From Chalara sp. BL73 (lineage: Eukaryota; Ascomycota; Leotiomycetes; Helotiales), in NCBI GenBank assembly GCA_918026815.1, contig CAKJVC010000006.1, positions 992,001 through 1,056,000 on the forward strand: DNA of 64,000 bases, given 5' to 3'. The notes under the pieces are model-generated. The model did not search any database. It was not told where the DNA came from and saw only the letters and a list, made by a program, of their open reading frames with translations. Below, in pieces: positions 12,458-24,300 of this stretch. Numbering within the stretch: position 1 is the stretch's first letter; every line of letters begins with the position of its first letter. Position numbers and translations under genes: made by a program.

Positions 12458-13087
12458 ATTGTTGCTTTGTTGCACATGGGAGTTATCTACACTTTTCATA
12501 GCCTGGGGCTTATCAAACCCGAGTTCATTTCGCTAGGCGGATATTTATACATCTAGTAGAAGGAGAGCCGTTCCGGAAGCATACTTGCCAGACTCAATAC
12601 CGGAGATCTGTGAGTACTATGATGTAGTTTTGGCTCTTGGTGTGAATAGTCTAGATCTTGTGAGGTTATAGAAGAGCAATTAGTAACTATAAGTATCAAT
12701 CGGTTCTTTGAAGTCTTTACGCCTGAAATATTCCGAAATGCTTGAGCAAAAATAAATATCTCCAAAGTAAACCACTGCTTAAACATAGAATCCAAGAGTC
12801 GGTGCGCGAGAGCATGCTATGCTAACAATGGTGGATAGTGGATTGATAGCATGATATGATGAATGGTACATTGAATTTTCCAATAGTCTGCTAGTTAAAA
12901 ACCACATAGCTAAGTACAATGGTCCAATATCCTTTCAATACCAATTATTTCCATTCTACCAATAGCTAGCTACAAGAATTAAACCTCAGTGCACCAAACT
13001 TCTGAAATCTACTCGAAACTGAGCAAGATATACCATACCGTCCGATTATCACATATAAAGAGGAAGCGACCTGCAGCCCACCACCCT
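12458..13087. other. Convergent intergenic region
   Basis: 630 AT-rich bases between the 3' ends of the GH3 gene (plus) and the sugar transporter (minus). It should hold both polyadenylation regions. No gene or clear repeat is seen. Confidence 0.45.
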
Positions 13088-14697
13088 TTACTGCTTCTCC
13101 GGCAACGCAATAGCTACATCAGAAACATGCTCCACGTCCGTGAAGCCTTTCTCCGCTTGCTTTGCCGCCTTTTTATCGATCCTATCAAAGATCTGACCAA
13201 CACCTTCCAAACTATGCCCCAAAGTCTCCGGATAAGCGAAATAGAAGATGGATGTCTCGACCGCAATCCACCCTACGAACACAAAGTAGTATTTCCAGCC
13301 AATGCTATCGAGTCCAACAGGGTTCACTAGCTGGTTGAAGAACAGCGCTAATTTGTTTGAGAAGACTAGAATGCTCATGCCCATAGCGCGCATCCTGTAC
13401 GGAAGGATCTCAGCTGGGTATAAGTAGAAGAGCGGATTGAGACAGATGTTGTATGTGGTGTAGTAGATGAAAACAAATCCCAAAGCCGCTCTGCCCGCAG
13501 CGGAAGAGTTTCGCTCATTGTAGAGGCCGACACTGATGGTCAAGGCGGAAAAGGTGAGAAACATTCCGATACCGCCCAGCACGAACATCTTTCTCCTCTG
13601 GACCTTGCCCGTCATGAACGCGGCAAAGACGGCTGTGCACCAGTTGGTCGTTGTTAGAAGGCCGTTGATGAGGGTTTGTTTGCGCTGGTTCTTGATGCCG
13701 ATTGTGGTCAGGATTTTCGAGAGGTAGTATGAGACCAGGCCATTTCCAGACCACTGTCCTGCGACTGCGAGCGAAACTAGAATAAGAATTCTTCTGCGGT
13801 TTGAAGGTGATGAAATAAATAGCTTTAAGCCCGCGGATTTGATTTCCTTCTCTGCCCGCAATGTCTCGGTGATCTCGTGGTACTCAGCATGAACGAGCTC
13901 ATCTTGTGCATCGCCGTTGCCGTGGTATATGATCAAGATCTGGAGGGCCTCCTCACCGCGATCTTTGAAAATAAGCCAGCGAGGTGATTCGGGGAGGAAG
14001 AAGATGAATATGATTTGCAGAACTGCGGGAAGGGCTTGGATGGAGGTTGGGAGACGCCAGGACCAAGAATTGTTGATATTTACAGAGGCGTATGTAATCC
14101 ACGCTACGCAAAGTGCTCCTAGGTACCAACTCGTGTTGTAGAGGGCAGTAAAGACAACGCGGTGGCGTGGATGGGCAAGCTCGGAGATGAGAATGGGACC
14201 AGTCGCAAGTGCAAGTGTGATTCCGAAGCCAACGATGATACGGGCGCCTATGAATACACCAATTGTGTTTGAGGCGGCTTGCATAATGGTGCCAGCGACC
14301 ATGATGATGCTTCCGAAAAGGATTGTCCACCTGCGACCAAATCTATCGGATATAGGAGCGGAGAACGGCGTGGAGAGTACGGCGCCAAGGGGATATGAGG
14401 CTGTCATGAACCCCAGGATTGCACCTTTAGGATGATGGAAGGTCTCTTTCCATGCACTGACTTGGCGGGTATTAGCACCTGAACGTTATCTTCACAAAAT
14501 GCACACGTACCAGACTGAAGACCATTGAGCAATGAGCTGTCAAAGCCATTTGTGGCGCAAACCACAAGACATGCGGGCACCAAAATGGAATATAATCGAA
14601 CAACAGAGTTGTCGAAAGACCAATTGTTGTACTTCTCGGACGCCAGAACTTGGGTGACCGATAGTCCCTGATGCGCCTCCGTTTTGTCTTCGGACAT
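13088..14697 (-). CDS. MFS sugar transporter
   Basis: Two exons (14511-14697 and 13088-14460) separated by a 50-base intron in phase 1; 519 residues. It has the sugar-porter signatures: SDRFGRRWTILFG after helix 2, PESPRWL after helix 6, and PAEILPYRMRAMG plus PETLG near the end, within about 12 hydrophobic helices. Fungal porters of this type (hexose/lactose/cellobiose-permease-like group) use proton symport at the plasma membrane. Substrate cannot be read, but the convergent GH3 beta-glucosidase and CreA-like sites upstream suggest a disaccharide or beta-glucoside carrier. The N-terminal tail is about 35-40 residues before helix 1 (LYSILVPACLVVCATNGFDS), normal for the family. Confidence 0.9.
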
Positions 14698-15714
14698 GGC
14701 GCAAAGATTTCTGGAGCAGGGATCGGTAGATAGGATTTCGGGATACCAGGAAAGCAGTGACGAAGCAAATAGTTCTGGCTATGAGCAGAATGAAACGAAG
14801 GACCCAGGGAAACAGAACATATATACTCGTGGCTGGCTAAGGAAAAGGAAGCGCCTGTAAAGTATACAAAGACCGTTACACTCTGCTTTACGCCACGAGC
14901 GAGATTTCTAAGACTCAAGCGGACAGCTGCGGGGAACTTGCCCCGTCTTGGCCTGCGGGAGCTTTCCAAGTTCTAAAAGGCTGGAAGGAAAGCTCCAGGG
15001 GACTGTGCTATTGCGGGGAAGTGACACATCCTCTCGGTAGTGGAGAGGGAACGCGACTCTGCCCCGCAATGCGCTGCTCCCCAGATTGTGTTGAAGTTGG
15101 CGTTAGAGTCTCTACGGGGGACATGGGATCAAAGTGGCGATTCCACAGCATTGCAAGTCTTGGGCGGAGACGGATGCGTTTGTGAAGAACGGAAAGGAGG
15201 TCAATTCCCATTTTTAGCCCTGTCGCTTGGAGATATACAGGCATCGGTCCGTCTCCGCGCACTTTTTTTTTGGCAGGATCACCAGCTTGCTAAATGGGAT
15301 ATCATGGCTGCGGCTATCCCTATACAACTAAGTGTGTGTCACAAATCTAGTTCTGGCGACAAATCAGCTTGTAGAATAAATTTTATTACAAACATTTTAG
15401 GCCGAAAAGAAGTGGTAGAGTTTAGCTGGTCCTAACTATTGCGGCGTTCGCTACAGGCACAGGATACCTCTGACCCTGAGGCTTGGCAAGCCCGCTTGGA
15501 CAAAAAATCCAAAAAAGTCGCATAACAGATTAAAAGGATTATAATAATCTCAACATTATTTGCTGTAAATACAGTTTAATTGTTTGTCAACCGGAAAATA
15601 TTTCAGTATAGTAGCAACTACCTGCAACTATATATATATACAAAAATCTCGGTTAAATGTTAATAAATGTTATCACGGTTGTCACATAATCATCACGTGA
15701 TTAAGACGACTATT
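14698..15714. other. Intergenic region upstream of sugar transporter
   Basis: About 1 kb. The left part is the transporter promoter, GC-richer and carrying the CreA-like sites. From about 15500 the sequence becomes AT-rich and leads into the second solo LTR. No gene is supported. Confidence 0.4.
14929..15067. promoter_or_regulatory. Cluster of CreA-like GCGGGG sites
   Basis: Three exact copies of the SYGGGG-type CreA/Mig1 consensus: GCGGGG at 14929-14934 and 15013-15018, and the inverse CCCCGC at 15062-15067. They lie about 230-370 bases upstream of the sugar transporter start (14697). In ascomycetes paired sites of this kind mediate glucose repression. The sites are seen; function is inferred. 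Confidence 0.5.
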
Positions 15715-15866
15715 TTTGGAACCATTGACACGTGACTTAGCCAGGGCTCCTCACATATATAGAGCTCGCTCTCCCCGAGCTCCTCTCTCTTCTTTAGCTT
15801 TAGATTCTCTTGTATTACACCACCGCTGCCCCCTGTATCCGTAGATGCACAGCGCCTGCCGTGACA
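15715..15866. mobile_element. Solo LTR (copy 2) with target-site duplication
   Basis: About 152 bases related to the element at 6056-6217. It ends in CCGTGACA, has the internal CACGTGAC, TGTATTACACCACC and GTAGATGC-CAGCGC blocks, and is flanked by the 5-base word CTATT on both sides (15710-15714 and 15867-15871). The first two bases read TT instead of TG, so the left terminus appears mutated. An alternative left end at the TGTCAC at 15680 is possible but leaves no matching target duplication. This copy is more C-rich and probably closer to the original element. Confidence 0.65.
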
Positions 15867-16775
15867 CTATTTACGAATTCGGCGTATAGAGCGAATTTCG
15901 AGATAGTAGCAATAACACGCTGACTACCTGAAAAAAGCGTTACGGGCCGTCAAGCTACAGCAAAAATAAATCCAAAAAATCTAACACGTCCAGGCAGTGC
16001 CTGTAAAAGAGGAATTATAGGAGAAAAGGGCTTTTTTTTTATAGTTGTAAAACCTACTAAACAGTCAGCTAAAAATATTCCACACCTCAGCCCTGAGATT
16101 CTCTAGGCCTTCATTTAAAGCGAAGTACGCAAGTCACTTGCTGCAAACCTTCGAATCATTCCAAGTGCTCCTTTCTTGCCGAGAACTCTCAATGTTTTAC
16201 AATCGAGGCTCGGCAATCTTGAACTGCTCACAAGCACATCAACAAGCACGACGCTTGGATTAAGAAATATCTCTATTTTCTATATTGATATCATCCCCAA
16301 CAATCATCATCCCATTTCCACTCAGCTGAAAATAGTGGTGTTAGTCAATCTCATTATGGAAGCTCAAAACCTATGTATTAGAATTAAAAGAGTATAAAGC
16401 AAAACGCCAACCTATCCGCAGCCAAGATGAATTCTATCATGGATACAAAAGCGAATGCTTTAAGCACCCTTCAATCGAAAAACACCAAGAATTTCGTATT
16501 AATTCTATAAAACCAATATGAATTATGGATCCTGTCCTTGCTTGCTGAAAAAAAGCCGGTGCTCCCTCCCCATTCCTATATTACGGCATCCCTCATTTTT
16601 TTGTGTTTCGGGAAACCAAGGACCATTGAAAAGAGCTCCATATCTATATCCGTATCCCCATTACCTCTCTCCACCTCTCTTTTCTTTCGGAGTTTTGAAG
16701 CGGGCTGGAGATTTGAGGGCGGGATGACGAAAGCTCGCTGGTATATCCTTTAAGTCTTGTTGGCTTGTTTTTAGG
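15867..16775. other. Intergenic, AT-rich
   Basis: About 0.9 kb with no supported gene, lying beyond the 3' end of the NLR gene. Contains A- and T-runs; no structured repeat identified. Confidence 0.45.
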
Positions 16776-19700
16776 TTATGGGGAAGCTTGTAGGGGTCGT
16801 TTACGCCGTGTTGTGCCATAAGAATTTGAACTTTTGTTGGACGAGGTACGGGTTGATTTTAGGACTTTAAGAATTGGCGGAGGCTCGGGTGCGACTGGTG
16901 ACCATTTATGAAGCTCCTGTTGGAAGAAATTGGTCTCGAATGTAAGAAGAATCCCGGCTCCTTCAATCTTGCGGAGGTAAAAGCGTTTGATCTCGACTTC
17001 CTCTGCTATTCCCATGGCGGGGTTGCAGAATGGAGAGATGTGAGTCCGGAACTTTTGTGCATTGTCGATGATCTTTGAAAGGATTTCTTCCTCGTCAGGC
17101 TGGAATGGTAGTAAAGGGATCTCGTCTTGCCAAGATTCCAGATCTTCTAACTCGGGCCGAGCAGAATCAGGAGGAAGTCTGACTTGCCAATTACAAATAT
17201 GGCAAGTGTACTTATAGTCATCCTTAATCTTTACTCGAGCAATGTATAAACATTTGTCATGGTACCTAACATAAATTAGCATAGATTATTAAGTTAAGCG
17301 GCTTAAATATATACCATTCGTGGCAGAGGTCGCACTCGGCCATCATACCATCTTCAACACGACGGCAAATACAGTAAACCTCTCGAAATATCGGATCTCC
17401 CCGGCTGTGTAACTTAGAATCCAATGGGGCCCTGGGCTTGTCTGAATTGATATTAAAGCAGTCCGTGTTTCGCTCTAGGACGTGTTCCATGTGACTCTTG
17501 AGGATATGAAATGGAGCGTCTGCTTTGTAGAATAAGTTTTGGCCTTTTCGCATCCAGTCTTCATGCCGTTTCTGCTCCTTCTGTAGATCTAACATACTGC
17601 TAGGCTTGCTGTTGAGTCCGGACAGAGCCTCCATAGTTTCGCGAACTTCTGCATATTTCGGTCGTTTAGTAAAGTCTTCATTCTGGCTCTTCTTATAGAG
17701 AGAGAGGACCCGTCGATGTGCTTCTCGTTGCTCGTTCAAGATTTGATCAAACATTCTATGGTGATTGGGATCACTTTGCGAGGAATTATTAGTTGAGTTA
17801 GTAACGTTGCTCGCAATTGATGTTTGGGTAATGCCATCGATTTGGAAACGTTCCCTAAGGTTGACCGGTTGGCGACGCTGACGTATTGGCATGATCAATT
17901 GTTGGCCAACATTGCTATGGTAAATCTCGCTATGCCGCTGTAACGCTGTCTTTGTTGCAAAGCCAACAGCGTAGAAATCGCATTTCTTATCTCCGCATTT
18001 GAAACTTCTAATATGGGTAGCTTCGTGTCTATCTCGTTTGTCAGCATCCGAAAACCCACGCAAAGTGTCTGTGCATGGCCGATAGCGACACAGAAAGGCC
18101 GAATCTCCATAAATTTCCTTGGAGGCTCTCAGGATTTGGTCATCTACCCCGGGAAGCGAATCAATGCGGAGAAATTGCTCTAAGATATCTTGGTAGCGGT
18201 AGTTTATATCGCTCAAAAGAGTTGGATCATTTTCCATCTCATATTTTCGAATACCTTCGTCTTATCAGTTTCATCTAAGAACTAGGAATGGTAATCTCCC
18301 TACTGATCAAACTTACTATGGTGTGTTCCACAGCCTGAATTGTTCTGGTTTATCATGCCTTGAAAGAGTCTAATGTCTCTCAATAATATTCGTGTTCCTC
18401 GGTTCTCATGCAACGGTGGCAACACCTTTTCGACTTCCAGTATGGTTTTCTGATCGAGAAGTAACCTCTGGAATGCCCGAGATACTGTCGCCTTTCGAAA
18501 CGCCTCTAGTTTTCCGAGTTGTTGAACTAGATCACTTGAAAGAGGTGCGTGACAGGCAGCTTGAATTTCAGCATGGCGGACGACGTGGCTGTGCCAGAAT
18601 TCGTGTGCATAGGGATGAAGGCCATGGAAGCCCAAGACAACACGTAGTAGGCTTTCATATTCGGATACGCAGGATCCGAAAATTTGGGAACTTGTAAGCA
18701 GGTATGAAACACAACTGTATGCAATGTTGTGGTGTGCCTGGCTTTCACTTATGAAATTTCCGCTTCTTTGATGGAGAATATACCTAAGAGTGAAGCGTTA
18801 AACCAGTTTAGCAGGAGACTGAGGAAAGTGGTGAACCTACTCCTTGGCGGAAAAGTGGACAAACGCCAGCGTCTTGTTTACCCCAATTTGGATGATTGGC
18901 TTGCAGACTTCGATAACGCTAGGATGCAATTTAGTTTCTTGGTTCAATTCCATATTGCCAGGTTCGAAGAAAATCCCATCCTGAATTTCGTGCACTTTGA
19001 GGGGCCGGAAAGAACACGCCATCCACTCCAAGATACGGATCGCCTTGTGACGGCTATAGTCGCTGTATTGATCTCGAATACGCTCCAAGATCCGACCATA
19101 ACTAAATCTCCACTTTAAATTCGTACATTGAAGGAGAAAGGAACAGAGCTCACGCCTTATGCAAACCTTGAGGAAGGTTATTCGCAGCATCACGCAATTC
19201 CGAAACACTACGGCGGTCTTCTAGCTCCTTGATAATGAGCCGAACCCATAGAAACATCCCTAAAACATACTTAAGTATCTCATGCCAAGTTTTAATTCGA
19301 TTACTTACCGTGCGCTTTCCTTGCTACCGTTACTTCAACTTTGTCGACATTCGCGTCCCCAAATGAGTCTCGCAGAGGCGCCAATTTACATCTCACATAC
19401 TCTCGAATGTCTGCATTCAGGTTCTCTTTCTTATCTGTCAACGAAATTGTGAGAACTTTCTGTAAAGTCCGACTAATATAAGTCTCGTCACGACTAGATA
19501 TCATAATTCTGACGGCAGTATTGGGATATTTCACTAATGCTAGTAACTCAGCAAGGATAGCTCTTTGATATTTCTCGCTGCATTCATCAAGCCCATCGAT
19601 AATAATGTGAGGATTAGGGCATGCCGCCATGAGGTCCGGAAGGAGCTTTTTGATCTGTGGTAGTGACGGTGTGGATCTACATCTACGGTAATTGTCGAAA

Positions 19701-21027
19701 ATGTGCGATGCTAGATCAGGCTGAGACCTCAGTAACTGGACCGCCAATGTCCGTAATACTAGACTGCAGAGCTGATCCTTAGTATCATTATTACAAAAGA
19801 AATAGGTAACAGTAATGTCTGGCCGAAGTTGAAGATATTGAATGATATAAGAGACCAGAACGCTCTTGCCTGCAACAAGTCAATACTTTCACTCTTAACT
19901 TCTATGTTGCTGAGTAGTAAATGAGTCCCAATACAGTATGAGCACCCATTGAACAGATTTACGGCAAAGCAGGAAGGGAGAGAATCAATAACTGACCTGC
20001 ACCGGGAATGCCATTTAACCACAGAGTAGAATTGCCGCCTAGACTGCCGATCCATGATTCTAAAGGAGACGTGCCAAGTATCCACCTACAAGTGCCTGGG
20101 TGTCGTAGATTAGCCAGCCTATTGAGTTCATCTTCCTGAAGACGATCCTCGACTGCTAGCCAGGTTATTGCTTCTTGCAGAACGAAGTCTTGTCTCTCGA
20201 GCTCTTGTCGCTCAACATATTGTTGATGTTGGGTTCTCCATTGCTTGGCCTCCAAAATGGCAACTGATGAAGCTTCTTTGTCGACATTTTCCCTGTGTCT
20301 GACCAGGCTTCCTAGAATACCTTGAAACCGAACCGCGAAGTCTTTCCACATCGAGTCGAAGAAAACATGCCATGCTATGGTATATGAGCACTTTGATTTA
20401 TCTTTGACATTGAAAATACACGTGACTTACAGCCTCGTCTGAAGAACTGGTATGAGGATCTATGGAACTCAAGTATATCTTCATACACCATTGCCAAAGA
20501 GTTTTGAAGGTTTTTGTCCTCAGGAAACGCGTTCTGAAAGCGATCGAAACGCGGTAAAGCTTCCGCTATCTGCATGTAGGCATCCAGAAGCTGATTCAAC
20601 ACACTTGAGTGTTCGTTTGCAAGCTAGACATTTGTCAGCTTCAAAGTTGCATTTCCGCAATCTCTGAAATAACCTGAAGCATCAATTTGATAGGAGCCTA
20701 CGTAAAATCAGTGACTTTTCTAGAAAGTTACAAAGGGCTGTGTGAAGGAGAATAATTTACCCAGATCCAAGGTAAAAACGGTGTGCCGTTGCACAACACC
20801 TCAATCACTTTAGAATATTTGTCTAGTGACTCAAGAAGTGGCTGTAGGCGAGCCATATTACGCAGCGAGCGGCGTTGACGCTGGGCATTTTGGATCTCTT
20901 TTGCTGCATTCCAGACATCCTTCAATGTTGTAGATTGGAAGGCGCAAGCGTCATCAAAGCTGACAGTCTGCTTCAAGCGATTAAAGGCGGCATGGAAGGT
21001 CGCTAGCTGTACATCAGAAGCTGCCAT
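16776..21027 (-). CDS. NACHT NLR with C2H2-like fingers and C-terminal PHD finger
   Basis: Ten exons (from 21027 down: 21027-20761, 20697-20674, 20623-20431, 20374-19997, 19869-19309, 19259-19154, 19101-18841, 18783-18317, 18260-17315, 17265-16776), exactly 1230 codons plus stop. Residues ~1-230 resemble the DUF7708-type N-terminal domain of fungal NLRs (FLPWIWAPIKLMLQ). The NACHT core has Walker A GIPGAGKS (~282-289, interrupted by an intron), Walker B HIIIDGLDEC (~376-385) and ISSRDE. A winged-helix region follows (GMFLWVRLIIKEL, RILEWMACSFRPLKVHEIQ, FVHFSAKEY). Instead of WD40, ankyrin or TPR repeats, the C-terminal part carries a paired C2H2-like unit (~810-867; C-x4-C...H-x3-H, then C-x4-C...H-x4-H) and a complete C4HC3 PHD finger (~1050-1095: CICRR, AECDLCHEWYHDKC, CHIC). 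NLRs are nucleotide-switched sensors in non-self recognition; a PHD finger normally reads histone H3 tails. It is divergent from a SNF2 ATPase. The first exons include a 24-base micro-exon. Confidence 0.88.
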
Positions 21028-21317
21028 AACCTAACGCCTGATGAATTCGACCTTTGTAGAAGAGAAACGATGATGGAAAAGCTTTCGTTGTCATCTCTAC
21101 ATCTATTGCCTCATCTACGGCGGAGCGCGGCGCTTACGGGGCTTACGGGGCTGACCAACGTGGCTGAGTCGCATCTTCCAGTCCTAGCGATTTTAACTGC
21201 AAATAGGCAAGCTCAAATGCATAGTCTTCCGCTTCATTGTCGACAAGCTGAGACCTGGCAGTGGAATTTATCTTCCGTTTGACGAATTGGAAGCCTATAT
21301 AGCATAAAGCTTTCGTT
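21028..21317. promoter_or_regulatory. Bidirectional promoter between NLR and SNF2 genes
   Basis: Only 290 bases separate the two start codons, so the genes probably share a promoter. It holds a perfect head-to-tail duplication of GCTTACGGG at 21132-21140 and 21141-21149, which could be a binding site for a zinc-cluster regulator. The duplication is seen; its role is inferred. Confidence 0.55.
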
Positions 21318-24300
21318 ATGTCGTCTCAGAACCAAAAGGAGGCTGAACAGCCCGCTATCCGTTGCTGTTCAAGCAACCAGAACAAGCGGCGCAAACTCTC
21401 ACCAACAGATGTTGATGAGGCTGTATCAATTAGCCTGTCTTTAACCCGGTCTGCTTACAATCCAAGTCGTGTCCCCCAGTCTCTAGAAGACAAGACCGGT
21501 CGTGATACGGAGTTGTTACGATTGTGTGGTGCAACATTATCAGAGCTAGAAATAACATCGAAGACTTCAAATCTGGTTGAGGCTGGAGGAGGCCACGGAG
21601 ATGATCCGGATGAGGAAATATGTTTTGGGATGGTATAATATGGACATTTGACTGCCCTTACATAGCATCACTGACTTGCTGGCAGTTGGCTGGTCTTATG
21701 GTTCATCCTAAAAGACAGGCTCGAGCTATTAGTGGCATCGTACAAGTCATATTGCGAAAGCCCGATGAATTATGGCGACTAGATGAAGGAAACCCAAAGA
21801 ACTCGAGATACGGGAAGCTTGAAACGGCTGCTATTCAAATCATTCAAGCGCTGGAAGACGCAGGATGCACACTACAGCTACACTGTCAATCTAATCCTGT
21901 CAGTTCCGTCGAAGAGTCGATCTACCAGAAGTCTAGAACGGCTGGGAACGAAGCAGTGACAAATTTAAATATCATTATCTATGGGCCAGCACTACTATCA
22001 GATTCATTGGGAGAATGGCTCTTGGACAATGCCTTGTTTCTGCAAGATCCGATAAACTGCGAGAAAGACGTGATGTACAAGAACCCGCAGCTCCTTCGCG
22101 AGGATGACGAAGAGTTCATAACAACATTCTCACTCTGCTCACACTTACAGAATTTCGACATAGAGAAAATGGAGACGCGGCCAGATCTCTTCGAGCTATT
22201 GAATACGGAACACCATCTTACCGAAACCGAAGCACCGCCCACAGTTTTGACTCCGCTTTACAGGTATACTACTATCTTAATATTTTGTAGTGACTAACTC
22301 CATTTTAGTCATCAAAAACAAGCTTTGACCTTTATGCTTGGCCGAGAGCAAGGCATGGCGTATCATAAGGCAGGCAAAGACGTTTGGTCAAAGGTTACTA
22401 ACTCCAATGGTCAAAGTTGGTTAGTAACAAAAATCCACCCTAGAATTTATCCAAATATTGATATTACGGTAGCTATATCAACAATGTGACAGGATCAGTG
22501 GAACAAGATAAACCCCCTGATTTTCGTGGAGGCCTTTTGGCAGATCAAATGGGCTTAGGAAAGTCTCTCGACATCATTTCTCTTATAGCTGCACACCCGT
22601 ACCGCGGTCTCACAGACAGCAATATGATGTTCTTTGGCTCGCTGGAGCCTTCTAGGGCAACGTTGCTCGTTGTTCCTCTTCCCCGTAAGTCCTCTATTTA
22701 TACAGTGATGGCAGTGCGCTGAAACTAACCGTGGATCTGCAAACAGTCCTTGAAAGCTGGGATACGCAACTACGCAGGTAATTGTCAGTCATTCAAACGG
22801 TTGCACTGTACTAAGATTCACTAGGCATCTAGCCCCAAATTCTCTGTCTTGGACCACCTTTCATGGTCCTGCAAAACTAGTATTGGAAGAACTTGTCCAT
22901 TTTGATGTTGTTATCACGACATATAAGATTGTATCGCTGCAGTGGAGAAAATATCAGCAGGAACGAAGCAAACCGTCAACATCCACGACATTGAATTCAC
23001 TGTTTTCGGTCTTTTGGCACCGTGTAGTCTTAGATGAAGGTAGGCATAAACAGCCTCGCCTTCATCAACATATTGCTTACTACAGTAGCACATATCATTC
23101 AAAACCCAGCAACCATTATTGCCAAATCAGCTTGCGCAATACAGGCACGACACCGCTGGGCGGTAACAGGAACACCAATTCAGAATAGACTAACAGATCT
23201 TACAAGCCTATTCACGTTTCTCCAGGTTTACCCCTATTCCAATCCACAAGTTTTCGATAAGGATATCTCCCAGCCTTGGCATAGGAATGACAGGATAGGT
23301 TGCCTACGTGTTAAGACCTTGGTTAATTTTGTCACACTATTCCGGACCAGGTCTGTTATTAACCTCCCAGATCGACATGATGAGGTCTACCACCTTCACT
23401 TCAGTCCTGAAGAGAGTGATGCCTACGAGAAGGTTAAGCTCCGAGCAGCCGGGGCGGTCGCAGATGCAATAGCCGGCAAGGAACAGGGGACATACAGGAA
23501 CGCATTGTCCTGGCTGAATCAGCTCCGATTAATCTGTAACCATGGTCTAATGCAGAGCAGGAAGCCAATTACCAACTCTAGTAAAGGTACCTGGACATCT
23601 GCTAGAGCTCAGAGCTCGATTGAAGAGATGCTAGAAAATGGAAACGCTTTTTGTTCGCTTTGCGATACATCTGTTGCGGAAACCATGCCAGAAGAACTAG
23701 ATGCAAGCTCTACGGAATTACCCGACCCTATATTATTTAATTGCCTTCAGCTGATCTGTGGACTCTGTCTGAATCAGGGAATCAAACACGATCAATGCCC
23801 GACTTGTTCTCAGGAGCGAAATTGTACCGGCACTGAGGTGACACTTGCCCCAGCACAACCTCTGGTGCCGAGTAAACTGCCGAAAATGAGCCCTGCAGAG
23901 ATTCCTACTAAAGTTATGGCACTTTTAAAATCGCTGAAAGGCGCTAAACTAGGAGAGAAAAGGTCAGTTGAACTTTTCCTGACCCGTCACAGAATTTTGC
24001 TAATATGACAACCAAGTGTTATATTTTCATATTGGACATATACCCTTGATCTGATCGAGTCGGTCATTAAGGATGCGGCGATATTCTATACGAGGATTGA
24101 CGGGAAGATATCTGCTAATAAACGATCAATTGCTATTCAAAGGTTTCAAGAAGATCCTGATATTCAGGTGATACTTGTATCAATCACATGTGGTGGGGCT
24201 GGGTATGAAACAAACCTACTTTAAACCCGTTCAGTGGCAAAATTTCTCACACAAATTAGATTAGATCTCTCGGCGGGATCAACCGTGTATCTAATGGAGC

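Noticed and set aside
15680..15866. Second solo LTR starting at TGTCAC (15680)
   Set aside because: The flanks ACGGT and CTATT do not match; starting at 15715 gives matching CTATT duplications and better alignment to copy 1.
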